From NCBI RefSeq assembly GCF_024323335.1, contig NC_066584.1, positions 276,265,618 to 276,329,617 of the forward strand: a stretch of 64,000 bases of DNA. Direction: 5' to 3'. The DNA is from Lathyrus oleraceus (taxonomy: Eukaryota > Streptophyta > Magnoliopsida > Fabales > Fabaceae). The first letter of the stretch is position 1, and the number at the start of each line of letters is the position of its first letter. Below the pieces are notes generated by a model. The model was not told the origin of the DNA, did not search any database, and saw nothing but the letters and a program-made list of their open reading frames with translations. The translations under genes and the position numbers were made by a program. Positions 11,145-22,925 of the stretch are shown in pieces.

Positions 11145-11991
11145 TATCTGAAAATATTTGCAAATAATATCTCAGTTCCTTGAAATTTTCGTGTGATGAA
11201 TGTTATGATGCGCATGAATGCATGAATGCAACAATCACAAATAAGGGATCACACTCAAGGCAAACAAACAAGGTCAAGGTATGAATCAAGTCATTGTCAA
11301 GATCAATCATTCATTTTGGTGGATTATGGTTTACACCTTATCAACACCCAAGTTCCATTGATATTGACAAGACTTGATTAGATCAACCAAGAAGCAAGGG
11401 TTTCTTGTGAGTCACGAGCATGGATTCTGGGTAAGAACCATCCCAAAGGAGTGAACTAAGGATAAAAACCTGTAAATCATGTTCTAAAAAGTTCCCAGAG
11501 TCTTAATTCCATCTATCGGATATTATAGGTTAGGATGACTAACTCATCAGCCCATAATATTCTCAAGAGAAACTCGTCTGAGTGTAGCATCGTGTAACAA
11601 CTGTGATCAAGTCCACACTTGAACAGTCTCCGCAATACGTCCTAAATAGGCCAAGAGAGGTTAAATGTTCTACGGTCCTCAACTTCTCGGACCCCAAATC
11701 AGAGATAATAATGCCTAACCACAAATAACTTATGTGACATTCCTAACTCTAAAAGGGTCTCCACTGAGTAGATGGATCTCAAGCCAACTTATTAAGGACT
11801 ACTCCACACAAGTCAAACATGACTATACCATCCTCCTATCTTAATTGCACTCAAGTTTGGGTTAGAACTTATCTTACCACTCAGATATCACCAAGCACAA
11901 CAAGCAGATTATATCATACAAACAAATATACATACATCAAATATACAATTATACTCACACAAAAAAGTAGGCTAAACCCACTGAAGACTAC
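11145..11991 (-). other. Element A 5' leader
   Basis: Untranslated leader between PBS and ORF1. It aligns in parts with the leader of element B (28756-29649), for example around CCATAATCCACC and the line of conserved text about gene start-side pentamers GTGTGA. No recognisable coding region; the open frame at 11819-12037 is on the other strand and overlaps the PBS. Confidence 0.7.
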
Positions 11992-12009
11992 TCCCCAGCA
12001 GAGTCGCCA
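11992..12009 (-). promoter_or_regulatory. Primer-binding site, element A
   Basis: Sense reading TGGCGACTCTGCTGGGGA, separated from the LTR end by 9 bases. Its complement has the look of a tRNA 3' end; Ogre elements are reported to use a tRNA-Arg primer (established knowledge, tRNA identity not testable here). Confidence 0.85.
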
Positions 12010-12018
12010 CTTAATATT

Positions 12019-15000
12019 TGTAGCGGTAAATTCATGATCATCAAGCTATGGATAAGCTAGACGTCAATTAAACCAGAGTCGCCACCACACTTTTATTGTT
12101 TCCAAGGGAAAAGTACGAACAAAACCCAAAAGATAAGAAGTTTTCAAATCAAAACTAATAAAATGCCAGAGATTACTGGTAGGGGGTTGGTTACACAGAG
12201 GGAAGGTGTTAGCACCCAAAGTGTCCTAGGTACTCCTAGGGAGCCCTTTTTGTGTGCATATGTGTTTTTGTACAAAAGATGTTTGCAATAAATACAGTGG
12301 AGGGATGAGAAAAGAAATCATTAATTATATTTTTGTGTTTGACAAGACCTTCGGACTTGTGCCTCCGTACCAATATAAAAATGAGGGATCAAAACCTCGT
12401 AGTTCGTGGTATCAATTTCAAAGTGAGTGCATTTCTTTTAACAAAATTTTAAAGTTTAATAAAGGCACAAGAGGCCTAGAAGTGGTTTGAATGAGTGTTA
12501 GTTCTTTTTGTCTATTGAAATTTTAAGTCAAGTATAGTTTGATTAAGAAAAGAGTTTGACAATGCAATGGCATAAGGCCAAAGTTTCTAATTTGCAATAT
12601 GGTCATAGTTTAGAAAAAAAAACACAAGCAAAGAAGATTTTAAAAGGAGGGAGGGATTTTGAAATTAAAGAAGTGGGGAGGAGATGAAGAGAATAATCCT
12701 AACCAAAAATTTAAAAGTTAAGAGTTGAAAAGATCTGACCAATGGGCTGCCATCCAATAGACAAGAATGTCATATAGAAACCCAAAATTCCCTTGGACTT
12801 TAGAGTCAAGCAACAATCAATATAAAAATAGAAAGTTGAAAAGCAAGGCATCAAATAAAGATAGCCACATCCAAGCTTAGTAACTCCATGATATTCTTCA
12901 AAAAATTTCATGTATCGGATGACTTCAAAGATGGAATTAGGCACAAGTTCAAAATAACAGCTTCACTATAATCATGTTGCAGATGAACTCAAATAGATCT
13001 TCAATATTGTATCAGATGAAGGTTCACTTCACAAGCACTTGGTTTCATGAAAGTTGGCATTGGCCAAGTCCTTTGCATAGGGAGTGTTGCCTAAATTCTA
13101 AGTCCAATAGTCTCAGGTCAAACCAATAGTTCACACAAAAGGTTTTTTTAGGGATTTTGTTCTTATTATGTAAATTAAGGTCAAAAGACCACACAAGCAA
13201 ACAAATGTATACAAACACAGTATATCACAAAATATGGTACAAGTGGACAATGGGAAAATAACATTAAAGTAAACAACTTGAATGGTATGAATAATGGCAA
13301 ATGAATAAGGCTTAAAATTAAAGTGCATTAAAAGTAAATGACTTGAAATTAAATATTAGCTGTTAGTTGATTAGAAGTTAGTATTGCTTTTGCTTTTATT
13401 TTTGTTTAAGTCATTCTTTGGAGAACACTCAACCAACTTATCACAAGTATGGATCCTTGAACCAAGACATCTTCCAAAAGAAGGAAAAAGGCCAAGTTTC
13501 CACATAATACCATGAAAGACGGGAGACTTACAATCTCACTAACTAGAATGCTATGCCTTTTATGTCAAAATTTAGCGTTATGTTTAGCAATCATAATTGG
13601 ACTTATGTAGAAGTCACAACTATTTGAGGCCGGGCAATAGAATTTTGGTGTTAATGCATGTTAGAGACATAGTATAATGGACTATGCTCATGAAACATAC
13701 CACACACAAAAAGAATATGCAAAGTGGAGGACCTAATCTCATCCATACTTATGTTGATTTTGCAATCAACTAGCCTTAGGATATAGAGATATTATAGGTC
13801 CATGACATGAATGAATAAATAAGGGGAATGAGATAAGGAGGGAGAGGAAACAGATCAAACACAAATTGGTCAAAGGAGGACTTTTACCAAATTAAGATCA
13901 TTCATTCATTTTAGGAGATGGAACGTACATTCCATCAATCCCCTAAATCCAATGATCTTAACCTAGCAAAGTCAAATCAACCTTGACCAAGGCCCAACAA
14001 TACAAGTCAAACTCACAAAGTCAATTAAAATGGCTCTACACAATTTATTTGGCATTTAATCAATTAAAAATAATAAAAATATGCATTAAATTAAATTATG
14101 GTTGGTCAATTTCCCTAAACCTCATAAAAACACCAAATAAATGGCCATGAGATTTATCATAGGTCAAACAAGGTCAAAGGACCTTGGAGAAAAAATTTCA
14201 TAATTTTTGGAAACTAAAGTATTTTTAAACAATTAAAAATATTCACAAAATCAATTATATCATGAAAAATATTAATAATGATCTAAAAAAATAATTTTAA
14301 TTCAGAAAATGAAAGAGGAATTTATTTAAATTTTTTTGGTGAAACTCTCATATTTTTTTGGATCAATATTAAATTTAATATGAATTAATGAAAATAAAAC
14401 AAATAAAATGAAAATCAATTGATCAGAAAAAATGTGGACCACTTGATCTCCCTCATTAATTGACGTGGCAGACCAAGTGGATGAAAACATGCGTTCCTTG
14501 GTACACTCAAGTCAGCGCGCCACACAGTTGGTATTCAAAAGGAACACTCAAGATTAAAACAAATTGAACTGATCATGTGGCTCTGGACCACACCACCTCA
14601 TTGCCGGAGCAAAGCGCCGGTCGTCTTCTCAGGCTACCTTGGCCGGATTGGTCCACTCATCACCATCACAAAAATGAAAAAGAAGGACATGATCTTAAAG
14701 AGAAAATGACATTGATCACGAATCTGACCTCAATTCAACCTAACTCGAAGTATATTGAGAGATACAGGGAGTTGAAATTTGAGGTACATGAACTAAGTTG
14801 CTTCTATTTGGCCTCAAAGCAACTCAATCTTCTTGCCTACATTGGCAGGACTTGAGACAACCAAGGATCCAACATAATTGATGAGAAATGAGAGAGAATC
14901 GAAGAGAAGAAAAAATCTAGAAAATACCTTCAATGTTGTGTCTAACTTGATCTCTCTTGCTTCAATTCGTGCTTGATCTTGCTTAGGAAGCTTGTAGAAG

Positions 15001-16700
15001 TGGCTTAGGATTGGTACAAAGCTTTGGATCCTGGAGTTTTTGAATCTCCAGACAGTGAGATTCAAACTCAATTTTCAAATGAAAATTCTTAGGTTTTCCT
15101 TTCAAATTTAAGGGTTTCAAGTGTGGGAGGCAAAGTTGGCGCGCAAGGTTTTCATTTCTGATGCCAAGGGCTCTTATTTATAGCCAATTCAAATGTTATT
15201 TGTACCTTCCAAAATGTTTCCAAATTTGGAAATTGAGTGATGCATGCTTGCATGGGCGTGTACAGGGCCATGAAGCTACTCAATTAAGTCCATAAGCAAG
15301 TGCAATTGAGTCTTAAAGTGGATTGGGATGCAAGGCAAAAGTGTGCAGCTGTTTGAAGTTTGATCCTTGCCAAATGATGCAGCCATGTTCAGACCATGCG
15401 CAAACCCCTCAAACCTTGTCCAAAGTGGATGAAATTGAACTATTTGGAAAGGTTCGATCAAAGGTAACAAGTCTCATGTTGAACAATTTTCCATTTTAAG
15501 CTTTTATCATGATGAATTTGGAAGTGGAAATTTGGAAATTTTAACATGTCAAAATGTTTTCTAAGTGTCAAGCCATATGTTCAATTATTCCACTTTGGCT
15601 AACTTTTTATGTGAGCTTCAAATGAGAAAAGTGTATTCATAAAAGTTGTAGCTATTTCAAAAACCTTCATAATAGTCATATATTGCACCTCATTTGGATT
15701 TGGGATGAATGAGATATGCATTTTTTAAGTTGAGGAAAATCACTTGTTCAATGGTATTGGTCCAAAATGACCTATACTGTGTCCTCATATCACATGCTCA
15801 TAAAAGTTGAATTAGCTATTAATCCAAACATAAAAGTTGAAGTAGACACCTTGAATTTTATTGTGCAACTTGGATATATTTCATCTCATAAAAATTGAGC
15901 AACTTATGACTTTGGGAAGTTGACCTCCAAATTAGGGTTTAGACAAAATGACCTATAATCGTTCACCATAAAAAATAACTTTCCAAGAAAAACTAGCTCT
16001 AGACCTCAACATGAAAGTTGTTTGGAATTTAATCTAGAGTAAATTTTATCTTGCAATAATTTTCATATGATTAAAATTGTAGGAGATAGGGTCTAGGGAT
16101 CCCCAGTTTTGATCAGATGAATTCCTCTGGTCAACCACCATCAACCAACTTGCTACCTTGCAATTATCTTGACTTTTGGGACTCATGGGAGATCATATAT
16201 GCATAAGATGATGAAATTTTAAGTGTCCCTTGAAATATTTGACCAATTGTTGAAGAAGCTTGGTGAAGAAGTTACACAAGATACCCAGATGAACTAGGGT
16301 TTCCAAGGCAAACCAATCACAAACACTTGAAGAATTCTTGATCAAAATAACATGTATAGATCATGTGGACTCATATATGATGCCTAGAGCCTTTGTGGAT
16401 CATTCTTGGTTGAGCTCTTAGCAATGACGATCTTAAACCCTAGATATGAACTTGATAGATAAAAGGTGATCAAGTGCCCTACCTACAAAAGAGTTAGCCA
16501 AATGGAAAGACATATTTTTGGTATTTTGGTTAGGAAATGATAAAATACAAAGTATGATACAATAACATGGTGCTTGGTGATCTCTCCCAATACAAACCCA
16601 ATGGATGAGAGGGGAAAGAGAATGCCAAGGTATGATCCCAATGCTAATGCATATGATGAGATAACATGAGGGATCTTAGGATAAAGATCGGGGTCTTACA
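12019..16700 (-). repeat. Element A 5' LTR (about 4.68 kb)
   Basis: In sense orientation it begins TGTAAGACCCCGATC (16700 downward) and ends CCGCTACA at 12019, next to the PBS. A TATA box TATAAATA is at 15182-15175. The bases just inside the end include an 11-nt copy of the PBS core (12084-12074). Part of it (15957-16166) is repeated at 1-210, confirming an LTR. Short open frames inside are not credible genes. Confidence 0.9.
15175..15182 (-). promoter_or_regulatory. TATA box of element A 5' LTR
   Basis: TATAAATA on the minus strand in the context GGCTATAAATAAGAGCC, about 1.5 kb from the LTR start, where plant gypsy LTR promoters place the U3/R border. Inferred from sequence only. Confidence 0.6.
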
Positions 16701-16939
16701 TTGTGTTACTTACATTTTTCTTAGCAATTTTGATATTTATTTCATGAAAAATGGTTGAGAAATGAGAGAGATATTATTGTCAGAAGATCTGGAAAAAAGA
16801 ATGAAAGGAAAAACGAAAAAAGAATGAAAAGCGTGAGGTTGATGATAATGCTGAGTTGACATTGAAAAAGTCAAAGGAAACATGTTATATAATATATACA
16901 ATTGCTTGCGTTTTAATGAACTGATGTATTGTCATCCCA

Positions 16940-17007
16940 GGGGCAGAAACGTGCACCTTAAGTCACTTGTAACCAAAAGGTATGGTGTTCGAATCCCCTT
17001 CGCCCCA
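16940..17007 (+). other. Degenerate tRNA-like sequence
   Basis: Starts GGGGCAG and ends CGCCCCA, giving five paired acceptor positions; contains an anticodon-like ACTTGTAAC (TGT triplet) and a B-box-like GGTGTTCGAATCC. The D-arm/A-box is not recognisable and the T-stem has a mismatch. It could be the head of a tRNA-derived SINE or a tRNA pseudogene. Not a functional tRNA by eye. Confidence 0.4.
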
Positions 17008-17026
17008 GCCTTTGGTTTTTATTTTT

Positions 17027-17839
17027 CAAGCAGCGCATGGAACCCCAAGGACGTGGGTTCGAACCTGGCCAGTGTAATGTTTATTTTTTCACTTGTTAAA
17101 TGTTCATTTTTCTTCATAGTTTCAAAATTCCATTACTTCATGATCCCTTAACCTTTTTGACCCATTCTGTTTGCCATATGTTAATGAGAATGTCTATTTT
17201 ATGATGATACCAAAAAATACCAAAAATATTATTTATTTCACCACTTTTTGTTTGATGGAAAACGTGTGCTTTTAAGTGTTTTTTAAGACTCCTAATTGAT
17301 TCCTTTGTTTATCTCTTGGTTGTTCTTGATGTTGAAAACTTGTATGATCATATCACGCTCTTTTAAATGTTGATTGTTATCCTTAACATGTTTAAACTTG
17401 ATTATTTTCATACCATATCTAATTGGTTCACCTTGAAGACATGTTAGGAAATGATTAGGGTTTCCACTTGCTTGTTTTTTTATTCATTCCGTGATTAGGG
17501 TTTAGGTTTAAGCTTGTCCCTGACATGTTCTTACCTCTTGCTTAACCTGTATGCATAATGATCCACTTAGGGTTCTTAATTTGTCCATACCATTTCATAT
17601 GATTCATGTTTTGAATATCTATCTTTATCATGACTTTGCTTGAAAACCATATATCTTGATTATGATACTTGTCTTATGTGGTTTGGTACCCTTGTGTTGA
17701 GTAATGTACACTTTTTTAAATCATTTCATGTAATTCTATCCCAATTTGTGATGTTATATCCTTGCCCATAATTGTTTATCATTTCATTCAAGTGTTTCCT
17801 CCATAAACTTCCAAAATGATTGAATATGCATCTCATACC
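17027..17839 (+). repeat. 813-bp tandem duplication, copy 1
   Basis: Begins CAAGCAGCGCATGG and ends CATCTCATAC-C before the same start sequence recurs at 17840. Copy 1 and copy 2 differ by scattered substitutions and small indels. Confidence 0.9.
17036..17072 (+). other. tRNA 3'-half-like sequence with B box, copy 1
   Basis: Contains GTGGGTTCGAACC, a near-perfect RNA polymerase III B box. It is repeated at 17849-17885 because it lies in the 813-bp duplication. No A box seen upstream at tRNA spacing. Confidence 0.35.
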
Positions 17840-18346
17840 CAAGCAGCGCATGGAACCCCAAGGACGTGGGTTCGAACCTGACCAGTGTAATGTTTATTTT
17901 TTCACTTTTAAATGTTCATTTTTCTTCATAGTTTCAAAAATACATTACTTCATGATCCCTTAACCTTTTTGACCCATTATTTTTTCCATATGTTCATGAG
18001 AATGTCTATTTTATGATGATACCAAAAAATCCCAAAAATATTATTTATTTCACCACTTTTTGTTTGATGGAAAATATGTGCTTTTAAGTGTTTTTTAAGA
18101 CTCCTAATTGATTCCTTTATTTATCTCTTGGTTGTTCTTGATGTTGAAAACTTGTATTATCATATCACATTCTTTTAAATGTTGATTTTTATCCTTAACA
18201 TGTTTAAACTTGATTATTTTCATACCATATCTAATTGGTTCACCTTGAAAACATGTTAGGAAATGATTAGGGTTTCCACTTGCTTGTTTTTTTATTCATG
18301 CCGTGATTAGGGTTTAGGTTTAAGCTTGTCCCTAACATGTTCTTAC
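17840..18346 (+). repeat. 813-bp tandem duplication, copy 2, left half
   Basis: Matches 17027-17533. It is cut at 18346 by the insertion of element B and resumes at 54316 (to 54620), with the target CTTAC duplicated on both sides. Confidence 0.9.
18342..18346 (+). repeat. Target site duplication of element B, left
   Basis: CTTAC immediately before the LTR start TGTAAGACCC; identical copy at 54311-54315. The uninterrupted site is visible in duplication copy 1 (GTTCTTACCTCTTG near 17530). Confidence 0.92.
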
Positions 18347-19874
18347 TGTAAGACCCTAATTTACACCCTAAGACCCCTCATGGCATCATATCATTGCACA
18401 AGTGCATTGCCTCAAGGATCATAACATGTTTGGCTCCTTAACCCTAAGGTTGGGACTTGTTTGAGTGTTTTGAGAGTACCAAGCATGCTTGTATTATGTA
18501 TTATTGCTTTTCTTATTTTTATTACTAACCAAAAGCACAAAAATATGTCACTAACTCTTTTTGTTTTGAAGCTCAAGTGATAATGTGCTCCAATGCTCCT
18601 AGGAGGCTCATAAGCCCCATGAAATGGCTAGATGAAGATGAGAAAAAGCATGACAATGGTCCACAAATCTCCTAATCATAATATATGTCTCCCAAGTATC
18701 TCAATTTTCCAATTTGATCAAGATAACCCAAGAGGCCTGAGGATTGTTTCCCAAGGAAACCCTAATTTCATTGTGCTTTAACTATGCCTTGCCCATGAAG
18801 CAACCTCGACCTATGATCAAATTTAATCAAGGGAAGTTCTTTCATTCATATTTTATGCATATATGAGCCTATTTGAGGCCACTAAATAATTCATTCATCA
18901 AGATTGGAAGTTTGGCCTTGAAAAGTTGACTAGTCAAGTCATCTGACTAAGCTGAGCCCCATTGAGATATAACTTTTGATGTGTTGTCAAATTAATATTA
19001 CCCTAAGAGAAAAAATGTTTTTAAGAACCATATTAACAACTTTCATGTTCATCAAAAATCCATTTGAAACTTGGAAGGTCATCATTCATTTCAAAACATT
19101 ATAGGTCATTTTGACTGAAACCCTAATTTTGGGTCAACTTACCAAGGGCATAACTTCCTTAATATTTATGATTTTTAGGTGAGACAAAATGAATTGGAAA
19201 TATTGATATGTCTAATTCAAATTTTATGTTGGACAAAATTTCATAATCCTAAAATAAATACATGTGATAATACAAAACATTATAGGTCATCTAGGACCTA
19301 ATTCATTGAATTTGAAAAAGTACCCAACTTCAAATGCCCATAACTTTGTCATAGAAAATCCAAATGATGCAAACTTTGAGTCTAAATTGATAATCTTTAA
19401 AATATATACAACTTTTATGTTGGATGTTTTTTCATTTGAATCTTTCATCATAAAAACATAGGGGTTTGATTAGGCTTGCTTTTGGTGAAATTTTTCAAAT
19501 GTGACTTAAACATGTGTTGTACTTGGATCTTCCAGGCCGGTTTTCATTAATTTTCACATGCCAAATGAATTTTTTCCCAACATGAATTTTGTCCTTACTT
19601 CAAGGGCTTTCCAACCATTTCTCACATTACTCATTTGGACCTACCATTTGTGAGTGTCGAAATTATCTTCATTTATGTGCATTTTGGTATTTTATGATGA
19701 AATTTGAATGTGCAAGCTAGTTCCCTCCAAAGTGCATGTCCAAATCCTTTCCACATGAACTCAGCAAGCTTTTGCATTCATCATTGGGCCTCCCACACGC
19801 CTGTACTGGCCCATGCACATCCAAGTTCAATTTGCCATGCACATGAAAGAAGCGTGTGACCTGATGCTTTTAGC

Positions 19875-19882
19875 TATAAATA
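19875..19882 (+). promoter_or_regulatory. TATA box of element B 5' LTR
   Basis: TATAAATA in AGCTATAAATAGAGG; identical in the 3' LTR at 51058-51065. A likely RNA polymerase II start 25-35 bases downstream; inference. Confidence 0.65.
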
Positions 19883-21420
19883 GAGGTTCCCTCTCATTTA
19901 TTTGGTAAACTTTTGGAGATCTGAATTGCTGCAACATTGAAACCATAACCATACCAAAGGAATTTTTCAGAAATTTTTCCGACTTTCGAGCTTGAAATTC
20001 AGCATCATTAGCTGATCTTCAAAGCCTAATTCCTTAGCCTTTCACTTCCACTTCATCCATAGATCAAAGAGGAGCAAAGAACTTGGAGGTTTCGTGGCCA
20101 GAGGTGCTTCAATTCAGAGGTATACATTCAAACTTTTTGGATCTAGAACTCTCATTCCAATGTAGCTTTCTCGTGTTTGTGTGGTTTTCTGAAGTCCTCA
20201 CACTTGAGGCAAGCTTGTGATGCTTTCAATTTTCCATTTCATGAACTTTCAATTTGAACACCAAGATCTTCTCCTTCACATTTCTCTCAATATAGGAAGA
20301 GTGAGGAAGATCCATGGATACAATGATGATCTCCATCACACGATCTTCATTTCCATGTCCTTGTTTTCCATTTTCATTAAACTTTTTTTCTCTGCAACTG
20401 GTGGCCGGATTCTGTTTACTCGCCGGAGAAGACGGTGGTTTCCACCACCACCACTACGTGTCTTGTCTCCTGGCCATTGGATATGGATACCACGTTTTAA
20501 TCTTGTTCATCCATTATGTTTACTTCATTTAATTCATGTTGCTACGCGTTTAACTTGGTTGCATCGTACGCCCTCACATCTGGACCGTCTCTTAATGCCA
20601 CGCCAATTAATGAGCTTCATCCCGTGGCACTGGTTTTTCCATTTATTCTATTTTCATTTTATTTTCAGTTAATTCATCAATTCATTTGAAGTCATAAAAA
20701 TATGAGACCAACTCCAAAAAAATTCTTGAAAAATCTAGTTTCATATTGTGATTTTTAATTATTTTTGTGACTTCATTTGATATCTTTCATGGATTATTTG
20801 ATTTTTAATAGTTTTAATTCATTTTAAAATACTTTCTGACTTTTGAAAAATCCAAAAATATTTTCATAGCATCTATGGATCATGATAAGTCAATGAAAAA
20901 TAGTCTCATCAATTTCTTATTTGATTTGAGATTTATTTGAGATTTTAATTCATATTGTGCTATTTTTAATTGTTTTTAATTGCTTTCTGATTTCAAAAAT
21001 TGATGAGAAAATTAGTCAAAGCTTGTTTGACTATGTTGAACCTATGAGAATTTAATTGGACTCATTGAAGTTGTTTTGAATTGAATTTGAGGTTTGATCT
21101 TATTTGTTTATTTTTTATTTGCATTTTATTTTAATTCAAAAAAAATACCAAAAAATACCATTGACTCTTTGACTTGTTATCTTCATTTCTTTTTTGTTTG
21201 GTGTATGTTGATGTTGATTTGATTCACATTTGATCAATTGGATTTGGTTGTGGTATTATTTTTCCCTCCCTTTCATCTTCATCCCTTTCTTTCCATCAAT
21301 GGCCAATGACTTAAAGTCTTATGGTTGGTCTTGACAAATGAGAAGTTTAACCTTCTTTGTTCCAAACCAAACTCAACTTGATCCATGATCAAGTGAGTTG
21401 TTTTGTGTCCAAGATAGGTT

Positions 21421-21425
21421 GCTTC
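21421..21425 (+). repeat. Target site duplication of the nested solo LTR, left
   Basis: GCTTC; the right copy at 26962-26966 reads GCTTA (one difference). The empty site in the B 3' LTR near 52535 reads TTGCTTCTTGG, confirming the duplication. Confidence 0.85.
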
Positions 21426-22442
21426 TGTAGCGGTGTATTCGTCGCTATATGATTTATTGATTAAACCATAAGCAAAGTATACAAAGAAATCGAGTCGCCA
21501 CCGCACTTTTATTTATCCAAAGGAATGGCTAAAAAGCGAACAAAAGCCTAAGAAGTTTTACACATAGAAAACTAATGAAAAGATTAGAGAATCTGGGTAA
21601 GGGGTAAATTACGCGATGGGAAGGTGTTAGGCACCCATCACGTCCTAGGTACTCCTAGGGAGCCCTTTTCACACTTGTTGAATGAAAATGTTTATTTGTT
21701 TATGACATATTGTGAAAACATGATTGGGATGATGAGAAAAGAATGTACAATTTTTATTATTTTTGTGTTTGAACGGATGAACCCGTTGCCTACGTACCTT
21801 TCCATGAAAAGGCAAAGGATCAAAACACCGTAGTTCGGCTAAAAGATATCCAAATTATCAGTGGGTTCATTTTAAAACAAGAGCACTAAGGCTTTTCATT
21901 CTAAACGGGAGAAAACTCAACCAAGACCAACAATCCACCATGCAAGGATATCTTCAACATACTAGTGAGGGGTTAACCCTATAATAAGTATGGAAGACTT
22001 ACAATCAACTCACTAAGGATGCGGTGAGATTTACATCAACCACTATGAGAATTGAAACCTATGGCTAATGTATGAAAACATATTAACAATGGACAAAGCC
22101 ACAAAACAATTGAATGGGTGAAGTTAATTGATTATGAGTATTCTCAAAAGGGTGGTCAAAGTATGATTAGAATTCAATTCAAAGAAGTATTATGAAAAGT
22201 GGAGTTTGAAAAGTCAAGGACTTAAGGTCCAGGTTTCTAATTTGAAAAAGACATGAAAATGTTTGCACAATATGTATTTACAAGTTTTTAAAAGTCAACA
22301 AGTGAAAAGGGGTTTCGAAACAAAAGGATATGGATGAAGGAATGTAAAACTTCCTAGAAGTTCACCTCTTGAGATCATATAGAAGATGATTCAAGTGTGT
22401 CCTTTGGAATGGGGCAACAAAGCAAATGAGCAAAAACAAGGT

Positions 22443-22925
22443 GATACCGGATGCCAATCAATGGACTTACTCCAATCTCACAAACAAAAGCGGATACCGG
22501 ATACCAATCAATGGATTTACACCAATCTCTTAAAACACACAATGATACCGGATGCCAATAAATGGACTTATTCCAATCTCACAACACAAAAGCGGATACC
22601 GGATACCAATCAATGGATTTACACCGATCTCCTAAAACAACACAATGATACCGGATGCCAATAAATGGACTTACTCCAATCTCACAAAGCAAAACAAAAC
22701 ATGGATATCAGATGCCAATCTATCTGGACTTATTCCAATCTCCACAGGATGATCATAGGAATACAAATGCCAACAACATGGACTTACAATTGCATCCTCA
22801 CATACAACAAACAAACCAAAGCAATAAGCAAAGAGGACATAAGTGGCCAATAAATGGTCTTACACTCAATCCCTTCCAAATCATAGGAATAGTGGCCAAT
22901 AACTGGACTTACAACTGATTCCTCC
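22443..22925 (+). repeat. Tandem array with alternating 51-bp monomers (dimer about 102 bp)
   Basis: GATACCGGAT starts at 22443, 22493, 22544, 22595 and 22647, spacings 50-52. Odd units read GATGCCAAT..GGACTTACTCC and even units GATACCAAT..GGATTTACACC, so the repeating unit is a dimer. More degenerate units follow at about 22706, 22768, 22840 and 22892. Open frames here are repeat artefacts. Confidence 0.88.

Larger units (their letters stand above)
1..16700 (-). mobile_element. Ogre-like Ty3/gypsy (Tat) retrotransposon A, defective
   Basis: Read on the minus strand the order is 5' LTR (16700 to 12019), PBS, leader, ORF1, gag-pro, intron, RT-RNase H-archaeal RNase H-integrase, 3' region with tandem repeats, and the start of an incomplete 3' LTR that runs off the left window edge. 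The extra ORF before gag, the intron between protease and RT, the second RNase H and the very long LTR are hallmarks of Ogre elements of Fabeae legumes (established knowledge). The right border ends in ...GTCTTACA (TG...CA ends seen on the minus strand); the target duplication cannot be verified because the other end lies outside. Coding parts carry in-frame stops and frameshifts, so this copy is not autonomous. Confidence 0.93.
16701..18346 (+). repeat. Left part of an older Ogre-type LTR, interrupted by element B
   Basis: This stretch continues after element B at 54316 and ends at a recognisable LTR end plus PBS at 55363-55385, so I read it as the body of an old plus-strand LTR. Its beginning is not visible (element A adjoins). 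It includes two tRNA-like stretches and the first copy of an 813-bp duplication. No coding sequence. Confidence 0.6.

Noticed and set aside
20217..20672. 151-codon open frame in the B 5' LTR
   Set aside because: It lies over the LTR R region; the homologous place in the 3' LTR (51400-51778) has a different, shorter frame, so no protein is conserved.
22386..22918. Repetitive open frames with MDLLQSHK-like units, and a CRISPR-like look of the array
   Set aside because: Tandem repeats of an LTR without unique spacers of constant length; a CRISPR array is not expected in a plant nuclear genome.
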